DNA of 51,460 nucleotides from an uncultured Collinsella sp. (GCA_958407995.1 CATYJU010000011.1:1-51460), one strand, 5' to 3'; counted from the first letter of the stretch, positions 26,013 through 35,038 are shown. Numbers and translations: made by a program. The notes: generated by a model from the letters alone, not told the origin.

Positions 26013-26049
26013 GCCTCCCGCGGGGCGTTGCCGTGCGGGAGGCTTTTTT
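26013..26049 (+). terminator. terminator of the formate hydrogenlyase operon
   Basis: GCCTCCCGC pairs with GCGGGAGGC, followed by TTTTTT. Confidence 0.93.
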
Positions 26050-26112
26050 GGCCTGGGACTCGTTGCCGGGCTTTTGGCCTGTTGTGTTTGGCTGATGAAA
26101 GGGGTAATCGAG

Positions 26113-28230
26113 ATGGCATCTACTGTGAAGCGTGACGGTCGCGCCGTGGTGACGACATGCGGGGGATGCTATGCCGATTGCGCCTTTGCGGCGTGCGTTG
26201 AGGACGGTCGCGTGGTGGCCGAGTTGCCGGTGCCGGGGCATCCGTGCGCGGCGCGTGCCCTGTGCGCCCGCGGGCGCCATCGCCTGGACATGCCGTTTGA
26301 CGAGCGCGATCGCATTGTGCACCCCATGCGCCGACGAGCTGATGGCTCGGAGTTCGATGCGATTTCGTGGGACGAGGCGTTCGCGCAGATTGCCGAGCGT
26401 CTTTTGGGCATTGTTGACGAGCGCGGGCCTCGTGCGCTGGGTATGACGCTCGGCGTGCCCTCGTTCGACCGCTACTGGGCCTATCGCTTTATGCATGCGC
26501 TTGGTTCGCCCAACGTGTACGGTGCCGACGGTGCCTGCGAGGTAAGCCGTCTCACCGGCTGGGAGCACAGCCTGGGCTATAGTCCCGCCTCCGACCTGGC
26601 GCATACCGATTGCATCATGTACCTGGGGCGTTCCATCGTGGATTCGTCGACGATGGGGGCCGTTGATGCGCTCAACGATGCGCGCCGGCGTGGGGCGAAG
26701 ATTATCGTGGTCGACCCCCGGCGCAGCGGCTCGGCTGCGCTTGCCGACCGCTGGCTGCGCGTGCGCCCGGGCTGCGACCTGGCCTTGCTGCTGGGCATTG
26801 CGCATGTCTTAATTGCCGAGGGCCTGTACGACCGCGAGTTTGTTGCCCGCTATACCACGGGTTTTGACGAGCTGGCGCAGGCGGCGAGTGCTTGGACGCC
26901 CGAGTGGGCCGAGTCGATGTGCGACGTGCCGGCCGCAGAGATCGCCGCCACGGCGCGCGATCTGGCTGCCGCCGCGCCTGCTGCCGTAGTAGACGCCGGT
27001 TTTCATGGCGGCATTGGCATCGCGTATGCCAATAGCACCCAGACCGCGCGCGCGATTTGTCTGGTCGATGTGCTGCTGGGCTGTATTGGACATGCGGGCG
27101 GCGCGCTCAATCCACCTACACCGCTTGCGCTGGGCGACCTTGATCCCGCACGCTTTGCGACGCCGTCAATGCCGCGTGAGCCCAAGTTGGGGTCCGAGCG
27201 CTATCCGCTGGTCGATCCGGTGCGCGGTCTGTGCACGACCATCGGTCAGTCGATTCTTGCCGGCGATTTGCGTGGACTCATCGTCTATGCCAGTAACCCC
27301 GGTGCGGGCTATGGCAATGCGCAGGCTTGGTTGGGTATTTTGCAGCAGCTTGACTTGCTCGTGACGATTGATATTCGCTGGTCCGAGACAGCGCGCGCTT
27401 CTGACTTCGTGCTGCCCGACGTGACGTATCTGGAGGCCGACCGCGGCGTGGGAACAGTGGCGGGCGTCAACGATGCGCGCGTGTTCTACCGCAACGCCGT
27501 GCTGCCCGTGCAGCATGACGACACGCGTCCCGGTCGGGAGATTTTTGCCGGTCTGGCGCAGGCGTGTGGCGTGGGCGAGTACTTCCAGTTTACGTCTGAC
27601 GATCTGGCGGCTGCCCAGGTGGCGCCTTTTGGGATCAATCTGGACGAGCTCAAGGAGCGCGGCTGGGCCGACACGGGTGTTGCGTTGCCGTCGCGTACGG
27701 GCGAGCCGGTGATTCCGCTTGCCGGCGGCAAGATTGCGCTGGCAAGCGACGTATGGGAACGAGCCGGTATGGGTCGTGTACCCAACTGGATCGCTCCCAT
27801 GGTGGAGCCCGGTCCGGGGATGTTTCGCCTCATTAGCGGCAATCGTCCCTTTGAGTCGCATACCTCGCGAAGGCTTGCGGCCCAAGGTGCCGCCGAGGCT
27901 GGATCGGACCTGGATGCCGTGCAGATGAATGCCGATGCTGCTGCGTGCATGGGTATTGCCGACGGCGAGATCGTCGAACTCGTGAGCGATATGGGCCGCG
28001 ACCGCGTTCGCGTGGAGACGACGCCGTACCTGCATCCGGCGTGCATCTTTACGTCGGCCGCCCCCGGCGGACGTTCGTTTGGCGCTGATGCCGGTGGCGC
28101 TCAAGGCTTGGGCGTCGGCCCACTCGACCATACACCGTTGCGTTGGGACCCGTTGACGGGCGCCGCGCTCACCCAGGAAAACGCCGTTCGCGTGGAAAAG
28201 ATCGCGGCGCGCGAGGATAATAGCGATTGA
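26113..28230 (+). CDS. orphan molybdopterin oxidoreductase (DMSO reductase superfamily)
   Basis: 705 residues from ATG 26113 (GAAAGGGG eight bases upstream). N-terminal [4Fe-4S] ligands CGGCYADCAFAAC...C, then a bis-MGD fold. The Mo ligand position reads NVYGADGACEVSRLTG, so Cys is the probable ligand and not Sec. It belongs near the PsrA/PhsA-type sulfur-reductase branch by overall look, but no ferredoxin or membrane subunit is adjacent and there is no Tat signal, so it is a cytosolic stand-alone enzyme. It sits between focA and selA. MobA (32139) could supply its cofactor. The substrate is unknown; a second formate dehydrogenase-like role is possible but not supported. Confidence 0.75.
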   Translation: MASTVKRDGRAVVTTCGGCYADCAFAACVEDGRVVAELPVPGHPCAARALCARGRHRLDMPFDERDRIVHPMRRRADGSEFDAISWDEAFAQIAERLLGIVDERGPRALGMTLGVPSFDRYWAYRFMHALGSPNVYGADGACEVSRLTGWEHSLGYSPASDLAHTDCIMYLGRSIVDSSTMGAVDALNDARRRGAKIIVVDPRRSGSAALADRWLRVRPGCDLALLLGIAHVLIAEGLYDREFVARYTTGFDELAQAASAWTPEWAESMCDVPAAEIAATARDLAAAAPAAVVDAGFHGGIGIAYANSTQTARAICLVDVLLGCIGHAGGALNPPTPLALGDLDPARFATPSMPREPKLGSERYPLVDPVRGLCTTIGQSILAGDLRGLIVYASNPGAGYGNAQAWLGILQQLDLLVTIDIRWSETARASDFVLPDVTYLEADRGVGTVAGVNDARVFYRNAVLPVQHDDTRPGREIFAGLAQACGVGEYFQFTSDDLAAAQVAPFGINLDELKERGWADTGVALPSRTGEPVIPLAGGKIALASDVWERAGMGRVPNWIAPMVEPGPGMFRLISGNRPFESHTSRRLAAQGAAEAGSDLDAVQMNADAAACMGIADGEIVELVSDMGRDRVRVETTPYLHPACIFTSAAPGGRSFGADAGGAQGLGVGPLDHTPLRWDPLTGAALTQENAVRVEKIAAREDNSD

Positions 28231-28306
28231 TTGACTCAGCCGATCGAATTGGCTGATGGTTTGACGTTCGAACGATTGATTCACCTTTGGTTTTGAAAGG
28301 CCGCAC

Positions 28307-29764
28307 ATGAGCGATAGCCAGAACATGTCCGATGAGGTACGCGCCCGCCTTCGCGCTATTCCTTCTGTCAACGAGTTGCTCGCAGAGTGGCCGGTTGTGA
28401 AGGCGGCGGGGGAGACCTGCGACGCGGTGGTGCATACCGCCGTCACGGCCGAGCTCGATGAGGAGCGCTCCGCCATTCGCGCCGGTGCCGCCCCGCGCTC
28501 TAAGCGCGAGCTGGCCTCGGCGATCGAGTGGCGTGCACATCGATCCGCACTGCCAAGCCTGCGTCCTGCCGTCAACGCCACGGGTGTGGTCATCCATACC
28601 AACCTGGGCCGAGCCCCGCTCGCGGAGTCGGCGGCAAAGGCCGTGGCCGAGGTTGCGCGCGGGTACAGTACGCTCGAGTACAGTGTGGACACCTGTTCGC
28701 GCGGGTCGCGCAAGGAGCACGCCGCGCAGCTGATTCGCTCGCTCACCGGTGCCGAGGACGCGCTCGTGGTCAACAACAATGCCGCCGCGGTGCTGCTGGT
28801 GCTGGCGACCCATGCCGCAGGCAAGGAGGTCATCGTCAGCCGCGGCGAGCTTGTCGAGATCGGCGGCAGCTTCCGCATCCCCGATGTCATGGCGGCTTCG
28901 GGCGCCAAACTCGTCGAGGTCGGCGCCACCAACCGCACGCATTTGGGCGACTACGAGCGCGCCATCACGCCCGATACGGCGATGATCCTTAAGGTCCATC
29001 CTTCTAACTATCGCATCGAGGGCTTTCACGAGGAGGTGGGTTCTCGGGAGCTTGCGGCGCTTGCTCACAAGCATGGCCTGATGTTCTACGAGGACCAGGG
29101 GTCGGGCGCGCTGTTGCCCGACGACATCTTGGTGCGCGGCGGCGAAGAAACCACGCCGGCTTCGGTAGCGGCTGGGCTCGATCTGGTGTCGTGCTCGGGC
29201 GATAAACTGCTCGGTGCCGCACAGGCGGGTATTATCATGGGCCGTCGCGATCTGGTCCAGGCCTGTGGGTCGCATCCGCTTATGCGCGCCCTGCGCCCGG
29301 GCAAGCTCGCGCTGACGGCGCTCGAGGCCACGCTGCGTATCTACATGGACGGTGCCGATGCTGCCCATCGCGAAGTGCCGGTGCTCAACATGCTCACGCT
29401 TCCGCAGGCCCATTTGGAGCGACGTGCCCGCAAGCTGCGCGATCGTATGGTCGCCGGGCTCGATAAGGCCGGTTGCCCATGCGCCGTTCAGGTGGAGATC
29501 GTTGAGGAATCGTCGACCCCCGGTGGCGGCTCGCTGCCTACCGTGAAGCTGCCCACGATGTGCGTGGCCGTGCGTCTTGTTGACGCGCGCCTGACGGTCG
29601 ATGCGCTCAAGCGCTCGCTTGTCCAGGACTTCGACACGCCGGTCGTCACGCGAACCTCGCACGATCGCATTTTGTTTGACGTGCGCACACTCGTGGGTGA
29701 CCGCGATATCGAGACGGCGGCATCGACGCTCGTCGCGTGCGTTGAGAAGGCGATTGCTCGATGA
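28307..29764 (+). CDS. selA: L-seryl-tRNA(Sec) selenium transferase
   Basis: 485 residues. PLP enzyme converting Ser-tRNA-Sec to Sec-tRNA-Sec with selenophosphate. Visible: NATGVVIHTNLGRAPL, YSTLEYSVDTCSRGSR, and the PLP Lys in SCSGDKLLGAAQAGI. ATG 28307 follows TTGAAAGG. A small hairpin CAGCCGAT/ATTGGCTG (28237-28258) stands between it and the upstream gene. The stop overlaps the selB start (ATGA), so the pair is translationally coupled. Confidence 0.96.
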   Translation: MSDSQNMSDEVRARLRAIPSVNELLAEWPVVKAAGETCDAVVHTAVTAELDEERSAIRAGAAPRSKRELASAIEWRAHRSALPSLRPAVNATGVVIHTNLGRAPLAESAAKAVAEVARGYSTLEYSVDTCSRGSRKEHAAQLIRSLTGAEDALVVNNNAAAVLLVLATHAAGKEVIVSRGELVEIGGSFRIPDVMAASGAKLVEVGATNRTHLGDYERAITPDTAMILKVHPSNYRIEGFHEEVGSRELAALAHKHGLMFYEDQGSGALLPDDILVRGGEETTPASVAAGLDLVSCSGDKLLGAAQAGIIMGRRDLVQACGSHPLMRALRPGKLALTALEATLRIYMDGADAAHREVPVLNMLTLPQAHLERRARKLRDRMVAGLDKAGCPCAVQVEIVEESSTPGGGSLPTVKLPTMCVAVRLVDARLTVDALKRSLVQDFDTPVVTRTSHDRILFDVRTLVGDRDIETAASTLVACVEKAIAR

Positions 29765-31737
29765 GTGAGGTTCAGGCGTTGGTGGAGTGTCCCGTTATCG
29801 TTGGCACGGCGGGCCACGTCGACCACGGTAAGTCGGCACTGATCGAGGCGTTGACCGGCAAGAATCCCGACCGTCTGGAGGTTGAGCGCCGTCGCGGTAT
29901 GACCGTGGAGCTTGGCTTTGGCGAGCTGGCGCTGCCGAGCGGCAAGATCGTGGGCCTGGTCGACGTGCCGGGGCATGCGCACTACCTGCGCGCCATGGTG
30001 CAGGGTGCCACGGGCATCGACGTTGCCGTGTTGGTGGTATCGGCCGTTGAGGGCGTAATGCCGCAGACCCGCGAGCACGTGCACGTGCTAGAGCTGCTAG
30101 GCGTCACGCATATGGTGGTGGCGCTGACGATGTGTGACTTGGCCGATGCCGAGATGACCGAGCTTGCCGAGCTCGATGTCGATGACTTTTTGTCGGGTAC
30201 CGTGTTTGCGGGCGCGCCGATTGTGCTCGTGTCGTCTAAGACGGGCGAGGGGATCGACGGGCTGCTTGCGGTGCTCGACGAGCAGGTAAGTGCCTGCTGG
30301 GATGCCTGCCGCGACCGTGCCGAGCGCACCGATGCCGCGCCGCGCCTGCCGATTGACCGCTGCTTTACGATTAAGGGCGTCGGCACTGTCGTAACGGGAA
30401 CGCTGCACGATGCGCCGGTTGCGGTGGGCGACGAGCTGATGGCTTTGCCGTCGCGTACGGTCTGTCGCGTGCGCGGGATTCAGGTGCATGGCGATACGCC
30501 GCGCGCACTGCCTGGTCAGCGTGTGGCGCTCAACCTAGTTGGTGACGGTGTCGCGGCGCTTGACCGTGGCGAGATGCTGGGCGTGGCGGACCGCTTTGGC
30601 CAGACGTTGCGCTTTATGATGACGTTCACCTACCTGGGCCGCGAGGGCACCAAGCCGCGCGTGCTCGAGTCGGGCGCGCGCGTGCATGTGATGGCCGGCA
30701 CGGCCGAGGTCGTCGGCCGCATCATGCTTTTGGAGGGCGAGGCCCCCATGGCGGTGGGCGAGACCCGTACCGTGCAGGTGCGCCTGGAGGAGCCGCTGCC
30801 GCTGTGTGCCGGAGACCATGCCGTGGTGCTGTCGTATTCGCCCATTATGCTCATTGGCGGCGGGCGCGTGCTGCTATCGCGCTGCCGTCGCTCGCGCGAG
30901 CTTTCGGCGGGGGAGCGCACGCTGCTTGCAGCGCTTGAGGCCGGCGATGCCGCGGGCGGTGTGGGCGCTTGGCTGGCGCTGCAGATGCTGCCGGTTACGG
31001 CGGTTGATGTTGCCGAGGCTTTGGATCTTGGTGTCGGCGAGGCCGATGCCGCACTGCGCGGGCTGGTGGCGCAGGGCTCCGTTCGCAAGCTTGCCGTGTG
31101 TGATGCGGAACTCTTGGCGGACGCCGCGGTGCTCGACGCCGCGATGGATGCACTGGCGGCGACCCTGTCAGCCATGCATGCGGCGTCTCCCAAGGAGACG
31201 GGCTTTACGCCCGGCGCCGTCGCCCATGCTGCGTGGCCTGCTGCTGATGAAGACGTTGCCGCGGCTCTGATTGCCGAGGGCTGCTCGCGTGGCGTGTGCG
31301 CCTCCGAGGGCGCCGAGGTGTTCGACCCGCACTCCGCTGCCGCCGCGGCGCGTGTGGTGCGCGAGGCTTGCGAACGCATCGTTGCCTTGCTGGACGATGC
31401 CAGTCTCGATGCACCGACGTTGCCCGAGGTGGGCGAGCAACTGCAGCTCGATCGCGACACCATGACGCGCGCCCTGCGCGAGCTTTCGCTCAATCGCTCG
31501 ATCGTTAAGGTCGAGCGCGACGTTGCCCTGTCTGCCGCCGCCGAGGCCCATGCGCGCGAGCTTGTTGCCGCCGCCATCGCCGATGCCGGTGGCGCTGCCA
31601 CCACGAGCGTGCTGCGCGAGGCGCTGGGTGTGTCGCGCAAGCGTGCCATCAGCATCTTGGAACACCTGGATGCCGTGCGCTTTACGGTGCTCGACAAGGA
31701 TGCCGGCGGCCTGCGCTTCCTGCGCTTCCTGCGCTAG
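29761..31737 (+). CDS. selB: selenocysteine-specific translation elongation factor
   Basis: 658 residues. GTPase domain with GTAGHVDHGKSALIEAL (P-loop), DVPGHAHYLRAM (G3) and an EF-Tu-like domain II/III; the C-terminal 250 residues are winged-helix domains that bind the SECIS hairpin (the last, about 585-658, has TTSVLREALGVSRKRAISIL). It brings Sec-tRNA to UGA in fdhF and selD. Slightly longer than E. coli SelB (614), with Ala-rich linkers between winged helices. It follows selA and is 150 bp before selC. Confidence 0.96.
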   Translation: MSEVQALVECPVIVGTAGHVDHGKSALIEALTGKNPDRLEVERRRGMTVELGFGELALPSGKIVGLVDVPGHAHYLRAMVQGATGIDVAVLVVSAVEGVMPQTREHVHVLELLGVTHMVVALTMCDLADAEMTELAELDVDDFLSGTVFAGAPIVLVSSKTGEGIDGLLAVLDEQVSACWDACRDRAERTDAAPRLPIDRCFTIKGVGTVVTGTLHDAPVAVGDELMALPSRTVCRVRGIQVHGDTPRALPGQRVALNLVGDGVAALDRGEMLGVADRFGQTLRFMMTFTYLGREGTKPRVLESGARVHVMAGTAEVVGRIMLLEGEAPMAVGETRTVQVRLEEPLPLCAGDHAVVLSYSPIMLIGGGRVLLSRCRRSRELSAGERTLLAALEAGDAAGGVGAWLALQMLPVTAVDVAEALDLGVGEADAALRGLVAQGSVRKLAVCDAELLADAAVLDAAMDALAATLSAMHAASPKETGFTPGAVAHAAWPAADEDVAAALIAEGCSRGVCASEGAEVFDPHSAAAAARVVREACERIVALLDDASLDAPTLPEVGEQLQLDRDTMTRALRELSLNRSIVKVERDVALSAAAEAHARELVAAAIADAGGAATTSVLREALGVSRKRAISILEHLDAVRFTVLDKDAGGLRFLRFLR

Positions 31738-31762
31738 GCCGGTCACTCGCTCCCGCCTCCTC

Positions 31763-31829
31763 AGTTGCGGTGAAATAGCTCCTATTTGGAGGCTTTGACA
31801 GCAAATACAGGAACTATTCCACCGCAACT
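31763..31829. repeat. palindromic repeat, copy 3 (type I core)
   Basis: Arms AGTTGCGGTGAAATAGCTCCT and the near-complement ending GGAACTATTCCACCGCAACT, with two mismatches. It lies between selB and selC. The 401-bp span 31738-32138 contains this repeat, selC and its terminator, but no protein gene. Confidence 0.88.
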
Positions 31830-31887
31830 TCTTGCTCGTCTTTTTGGGGATGGAGCCGTTTCGGTTTGGTAAAATACCGCCGCACTT

Positions 31888-31984
31888 GGGAACGGATGGG
31901 CTCCGGTGGGCTCCGCGGTCCTCAAAACCGTTGCGAGGCGTGCAAAACGTCTTGGATGTGTTCGATTCACATACGTTCCCGCCA
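31888..31984 (+). tRNA. selC: tRNA-Sec (selenocysteine, anticodon TCA)
   Basis: 97 nt with encoded CCA. The acceptor GGGAACG pairs with CGTTCCC (the eighth pair is G-A). The D-stem GGGCTC/GGGCTC pairs over six positions with two wobbles, as in tRNA-Sec. The anticodon loop CCTCAAA has TCA at 31922-31924. The long variable arm GAGGCGT/ACGTCTT has seven pairs; T-arm ATGTG-TTCGATT-CACAT. TAAAAT at 31870-31875 could be its -10; no good -35 is seen. Position directly between selB and mobA. Confidence 0.96.
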
Positions 31985-31993
31985 TACGCTACC

Positions 31994-32048
31994 AGCGCTT
32001 TTGTGCTCGCGGTCTTGCTGCGTGCCGCAAAGGCGCTGTTTTGTTTTT
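31994..32048 (+). terminator. terminator after selC
   Basis: AGCGCTTTTG (31994-32003) pairs with CAAAGGCGCT (32028-32037) with one G-U pair; GTTTTGTTTTT follows. Confidence 0.75.
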
Positions 32049-32138
32049 GCACGAGCTTTTCGTAGCGCCGCTATTTCGGTGGCTGTATTTAGCTTCGTGC
32101 ACCGGGTTTCGAGCATGCCGATGGAGGTGTTTTGCCGT

Positions 32139-32771
32139 ATGACTACCGTAAGACGTGCCGATCTTTCTTGTGTCGTCCAAGCGGGTGGGCTGTCCTCGCG
32201 CATGGGCTGTGATAAGGCTCGCATGGCGTTTTGCGGCGAGCCGCTCATCGAACGCGTGCTGGGTCGGCTGGCGCCAGTTGCCGGCGAGTTGGTCGTGACG
32301 ACGTCGCGTCCCAGCGAGCTTGCCTACCTTGAGGAGCGCGCGTTTGCCGGCCTGGTGCCGCGAATAGTGTCGGACCTTGAGGGGCCGGCGGGCGCCATGC
32401 GCGGCATCGCGAGCTCGTTGGCCGCGGCCCGGCTGCCTCTCGTTGCTATCGTCGCCTGTGATATGCCGTTTGTCTCGCCGGAACTCATCGGCGCGCTTGC
32501 CGATCGTGTTGAGGCCGAGGCGCTCGACGTGTGCGTGCCGCGCGAGGAGCGGGGGATTGAGCCGCTTTGCGCCGTCTGGCGCCGTGACGCGTGTGCGCCG
32601 GTTGCCCAAGAGCTGCTCGCCGGTGACCGTCAGCGAATCCGCTGCCTGATCGACCGGGTGAATGCCGGGTATTTGGACGAGCCTCAGATTGTCGCGGTCG
32701 CCGACTCGACGCTCTGCTTCGAGAACGTCAATACGCCCGAGGAGTTTGCGGCGGCCGAGTTGCTCGCCTAG
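32139..32771 (+). CDS. mobA: molybdenum cofactor guanylyltransferase
   Basis: 210 residues. Nucleotidyltransferase motif VVQAGGLSSRMGCDKARMAF (LxGGxSxRMGxDK pattern), later ACDMPFVSPELI and FENVNTPEEF typical of MobA. It attaches GMP to Mo-molybdopterin, giving the bis-MGD used by FdhF and the enzyme at 26113. An MocA-type cytidylyltransferase is the alternative and would instead serve the hydroxylase at 35953, but the ending NVNTPEE favours MobA. ATG 32139 has GGAGGTG nine bases upstream; ATGs at 32115 and 32121 are in frame. 30 bp before the DUF3343 gene. Confidence 0.82.
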   Translation: MTTVRRADLSCVVQAGGLSSRMGCDKARMAFCGEPLIERVLGRLAPVAGELVVTTSRPSELAYLEERAFAGLVPRIVSDLEGPAGAMRGIASSLAAARLPLVAIVACDMPFVSPELIGALADRVEAEALDVCVPREERGIEPLCAVWRRDACAPVAQELLAGDRQRIRCLIDRVNAGYLDEPQIVAVADSTLCFENVNTPEEFAAAELLA

Positions 32772-32800
32772 ATCTGCACACATCAATGACGGGAGATGCC

Positions 32801-33196
32801 GTGTCACATGATATTTGCCCCGATACCGGGGAACCTTGCACTTGCGATGGGTCCGAGCCTTGCACCTGCGGCTGTGGCGGCTGTGGACATACGGCCGAGG
32901 AAGAGGCAGCGGCGGCTGCGTATCGCGAGTCGCACCGCGAGGCCTCGTTTGGCGATGCCTCTGATCACGAACGCAAAATCATCGTGTCGTTCGACAGCAC
33001 CTTCGATGTGATGGAATGCGAACAGCTGTGTCTTGCCTCCGGTGTGCCCGGGCGCATCATGCCGCTGCCCGGCTCCATCACCGCCGGCTGCGGGCTGTGC
33101 TGGGCCATGCCGTTCTCGGGCGATGCCCTCGCCGCCTTCCGTGCTGCCACCGAAGGCCGCATAACCCCCGCCGACTACCATCAGCTCGTCCTCTAA
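32801..33196 (+). CDS. Cys-rich DUF3343 protein (putative Se/S carrier)
   Basis: 131 residues from GTG 32801 (GGGAG five bases upstream); an ATG at 32786 would overlap that site. The C-terminal 80 residues are DUF3343 (MECEQLCLASGVPGRIMPLP, TAGCGLCWAMPF with a CxxC in place of CGLAW). The N-terminal 35 residues are packed with cysteines (CPDTGEPCTCDGSEPCTCG, then CGGCGH), nine or so in CxC and CxxC spacing, suggesting metal or selenide binding. This extension is absent from the paralogue at 4788. It shares the mobA transcript and precedes gdhA. Confidence 0.8.
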   Translation: MSHDICPDTGEPCTCDGSEPCTCGCGGCGHTAEEEAAAAAYRESHREASFGDASDHERKIIVSFDSTFDVMECEQLCLASGVPGRIMPLPGSITAGCGLCWAMPFSGDALAAFRAATEGRITPADYHQLVL

Positions 33197-33453
33197 CCAT
33201 CAACATCACCACAAAGGTACCTGTCCCCAATGTGGTGGCTTGGAACACGTGGACGAAACAGGTTTGAAACACGGGTTTTGCATGTCAGGCACTCAAAAAC
33301 GCCTCTACCTGCATCGTAATCAAAACGAAACATCTGCTCGTTGGCTTATGGGTAACTTTGCTGCAACAGTGCGATATTATCCATACTCGATAAAGTTCGC
33401 GGCACATAGGGTGCCGCGACCAACATTTTTCGTTTCCCATCATTGGAGGAAGC
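33197..33453. other. gdhA upstream region
   Basis: 257 bp without a gene. CACCACA/TGTGGTG arms (33207-33237) follow the DUF3343 stop and may weakly terminate. A GCGGCAC/GTGCCGC hairpin (about 33400-33418) lies in the gdhA leader; GGAGGAAGC precedes the ATG. Confidence 0.5.
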
Positions 33454-34809
33454 ATGAGCTACACGCAGAAAGTTCTCGAAGAGCTCAAGGCCCGCTATCC
33501 CGAGCAGCCTGAGTTCATCCAGGCCGCGACCGAGATCCTCGGCACCATCCAGCCGGCGCTCGACGCCCACCCCGAGTACGAGGAGGCCGCCCTGCTGGAG
33601 CGCCTCGTCGAGCCCGAGCGCATCGTCACGTTCCGTGTTCCCTGGGTCGACGACCAGGGCAAGGTTCAGGTCAACCGCGGTTATCGTGTCGAGTTCAACT
33701 CTGCCATTGGACCCTACAAGGGCGGCCTGCGCTTTAACCCGACGGTCACCCTGGGCATGCTCAAGTTCCTGGGCCTGGAGCAGATCCTCAAGAACAGCCT
33801 AACCACCCTTCCCATGGGCGGCGGCAAGGGCGGCTCCGACTTTGACCCCAAGGGCAAGTCCAACAACGAGATCATGCACTTCTGCCAGTCCTTCATGACC
33901 GAGCTCTATCGCCACATCGGCCCCAACACCGACGTTCCCGCCGGCGACCTGGGCGTTGGCGGCCGCGAGGTTGCCTACCTGTTCGGTCAGTACAAGCGCC
34001 TGACCAACGAGTGGACCGGCGTCCTCACCGGCAAGGGCCTCTCCTTTGGCGGCTCGCTCGCCCGTACCGAGGCCACCGGCTACGGCCTGGCCTACTTTGT
34101 GGACGAGTACCTCAAGAGCCGCGGCGACTCCTTCGAGGGCAAGAACGTCGTCGTTCACGGCTCCGGCAATGTCGCCATCTACGCCGTCCAGAAGGTCTCC
34201 CAGCTCGGCGGCAAGGTGCTCGCCTGCTCCGATACCCACGGCTGGGTCGAGGATCCCGACGGCATCGACTACACCGTGCTCGAGCACGTCTACAACAAGA
34301 AGCGCTCCGGCCACGACAAGGGCGTCACGCTCGCTATGTACGTTGACGAGAAGCCCAACGCCGTGTGGCACGAGGGCGACGGCCGTGGCGTTTGGCAGCT
34401 GCCCTGCGACATCGCGCTGCCCTGCGCTCGCGAGAACACGCTGCTGCTCGAGGACGCCCAGGCGCTCGTCGCCAACGGCTGTAAGGTGGTCGGCGAGGGC
34501 GCGAACATGCCCACGACCATCGAGGCCACGACCTACTTCCAGGAGAACGGCGTTGCCTTTATGCCCGGTAAGGCTGCCAACGCCGGCGGCGTGCTCGTGT
34601 CCGGCCTGGAGATGAGCCAGAACGCCGAGCACCTGTCCTGGACCTTCGAGGAGGTCGACGGCAAGCTCGAGCAGCTCATGCGCGGCATGTTCCACAACGT
34701 GGACGACACCGCCAAGGAGTACGGCCAGGAGGGCAACTTTGTCATGGGCGCCAACATCGCCGGCTTCCTGAAGGTCGCCGACGCCATGCTCGCCCAGGGT
34801 GTCTGCTAA
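33454..34809 (+). CDS. gdhA: glutamate dehydrogenase (hexameric, probably NADP type)
   Basis: 451 residues. Substrate and catalytic motifs VEFNSAIGPYKGGLRFNPTV, LTTLPMGGGKGGSDFDPKGK and DVPAGDLGVGGREVAYLFGQ; Rossmann motif VVVHGSGNVAIYAVQ. Makes glutamate from 2-oxoglutarate and ammonia. The cofactor choice is inferred from length and family only. Codon use is strongly biased, as in highly expressed genes. Own terminator follows. Confidence 0.96.
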   Translation: MSYTQKVLEELKARYPEQPEFIQAATEILGTIQPALDAHPEYEEAALLERLVEPERIVTFRVPWVDDQGKVQVNRGYRVEFNSAIGPYKGGLRFNPTVTLGMLKFLGLEQILKNSLTTLPMGGGKGGSDFDPKGKSNNEIMHFCQSFMTELYRHIGPNTDVPAGDLGVGGREVAYLFGQYKRLTNEWTGVLTGKGLSFGGSLARTEATGYGLAYFVDEYLKSRGDSFEGKNVVVHGSGNVAIYAVQKVSQLGGKVLACSDTHGWVEDPDGIDYTVLEHVYNKKRSGHDKGVTLAMYVDEKPNAVWHEGDGRGVWQLPCDIALPCARENTLLLEDAQALVANGCKVVGEGANMPTTIEATTYFQENGVAFMPGKAANAGGVLVSGLEMSQNAEHLSWTFEEVDGKLEQLMRGMFHNVDDTAKEYGQEGNFVMGANIAGFLKVADAMLAQGVC

Positions 34810-34834
34810 ATCTTCGCTCGACATAGCATGTGAT

Positions 34835-34866
34835 AAGGCTCCCAGCTATATGGCTGGGAGCCTTTT
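34835..34866 (+). terminator. terminator of gdhA
   Basis: AAGGCTCCCAGC / GCTGGGAGCCTT with a TATATG loop and TTTT. Confidence 0.95.
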
Positions 34867-34884
34867 CTATCCCGGAGGACTCCT

Positions 34885-34959
34885 CATAACTTGCGGTGAT
34901 ATACGGACTGTTTTGCGTTCCAGAACGACTAATCAGTCCGTATATCACCGCAAGTTATG
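34885..34959. repeat. palindromic repeat, copy 4 (type II core)
   Basis: Perfect 26-bp arms from CATAACTTGCGGTGATATAC (34885) onward with the reverse complement ending at 34959. The core carries CGGACTG/CAGTCCG instead of the GTTCC/GGAAC of type I. Confidence 0.9.
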
Positions 34960-35038
34960 GATGGGTGGGTGGATTTTGTCCTAAAACGGTGTGCGGCCCC
35001 TCGTTTGGTACACTTAAAAGTACTGGACAAGTGAAGAG

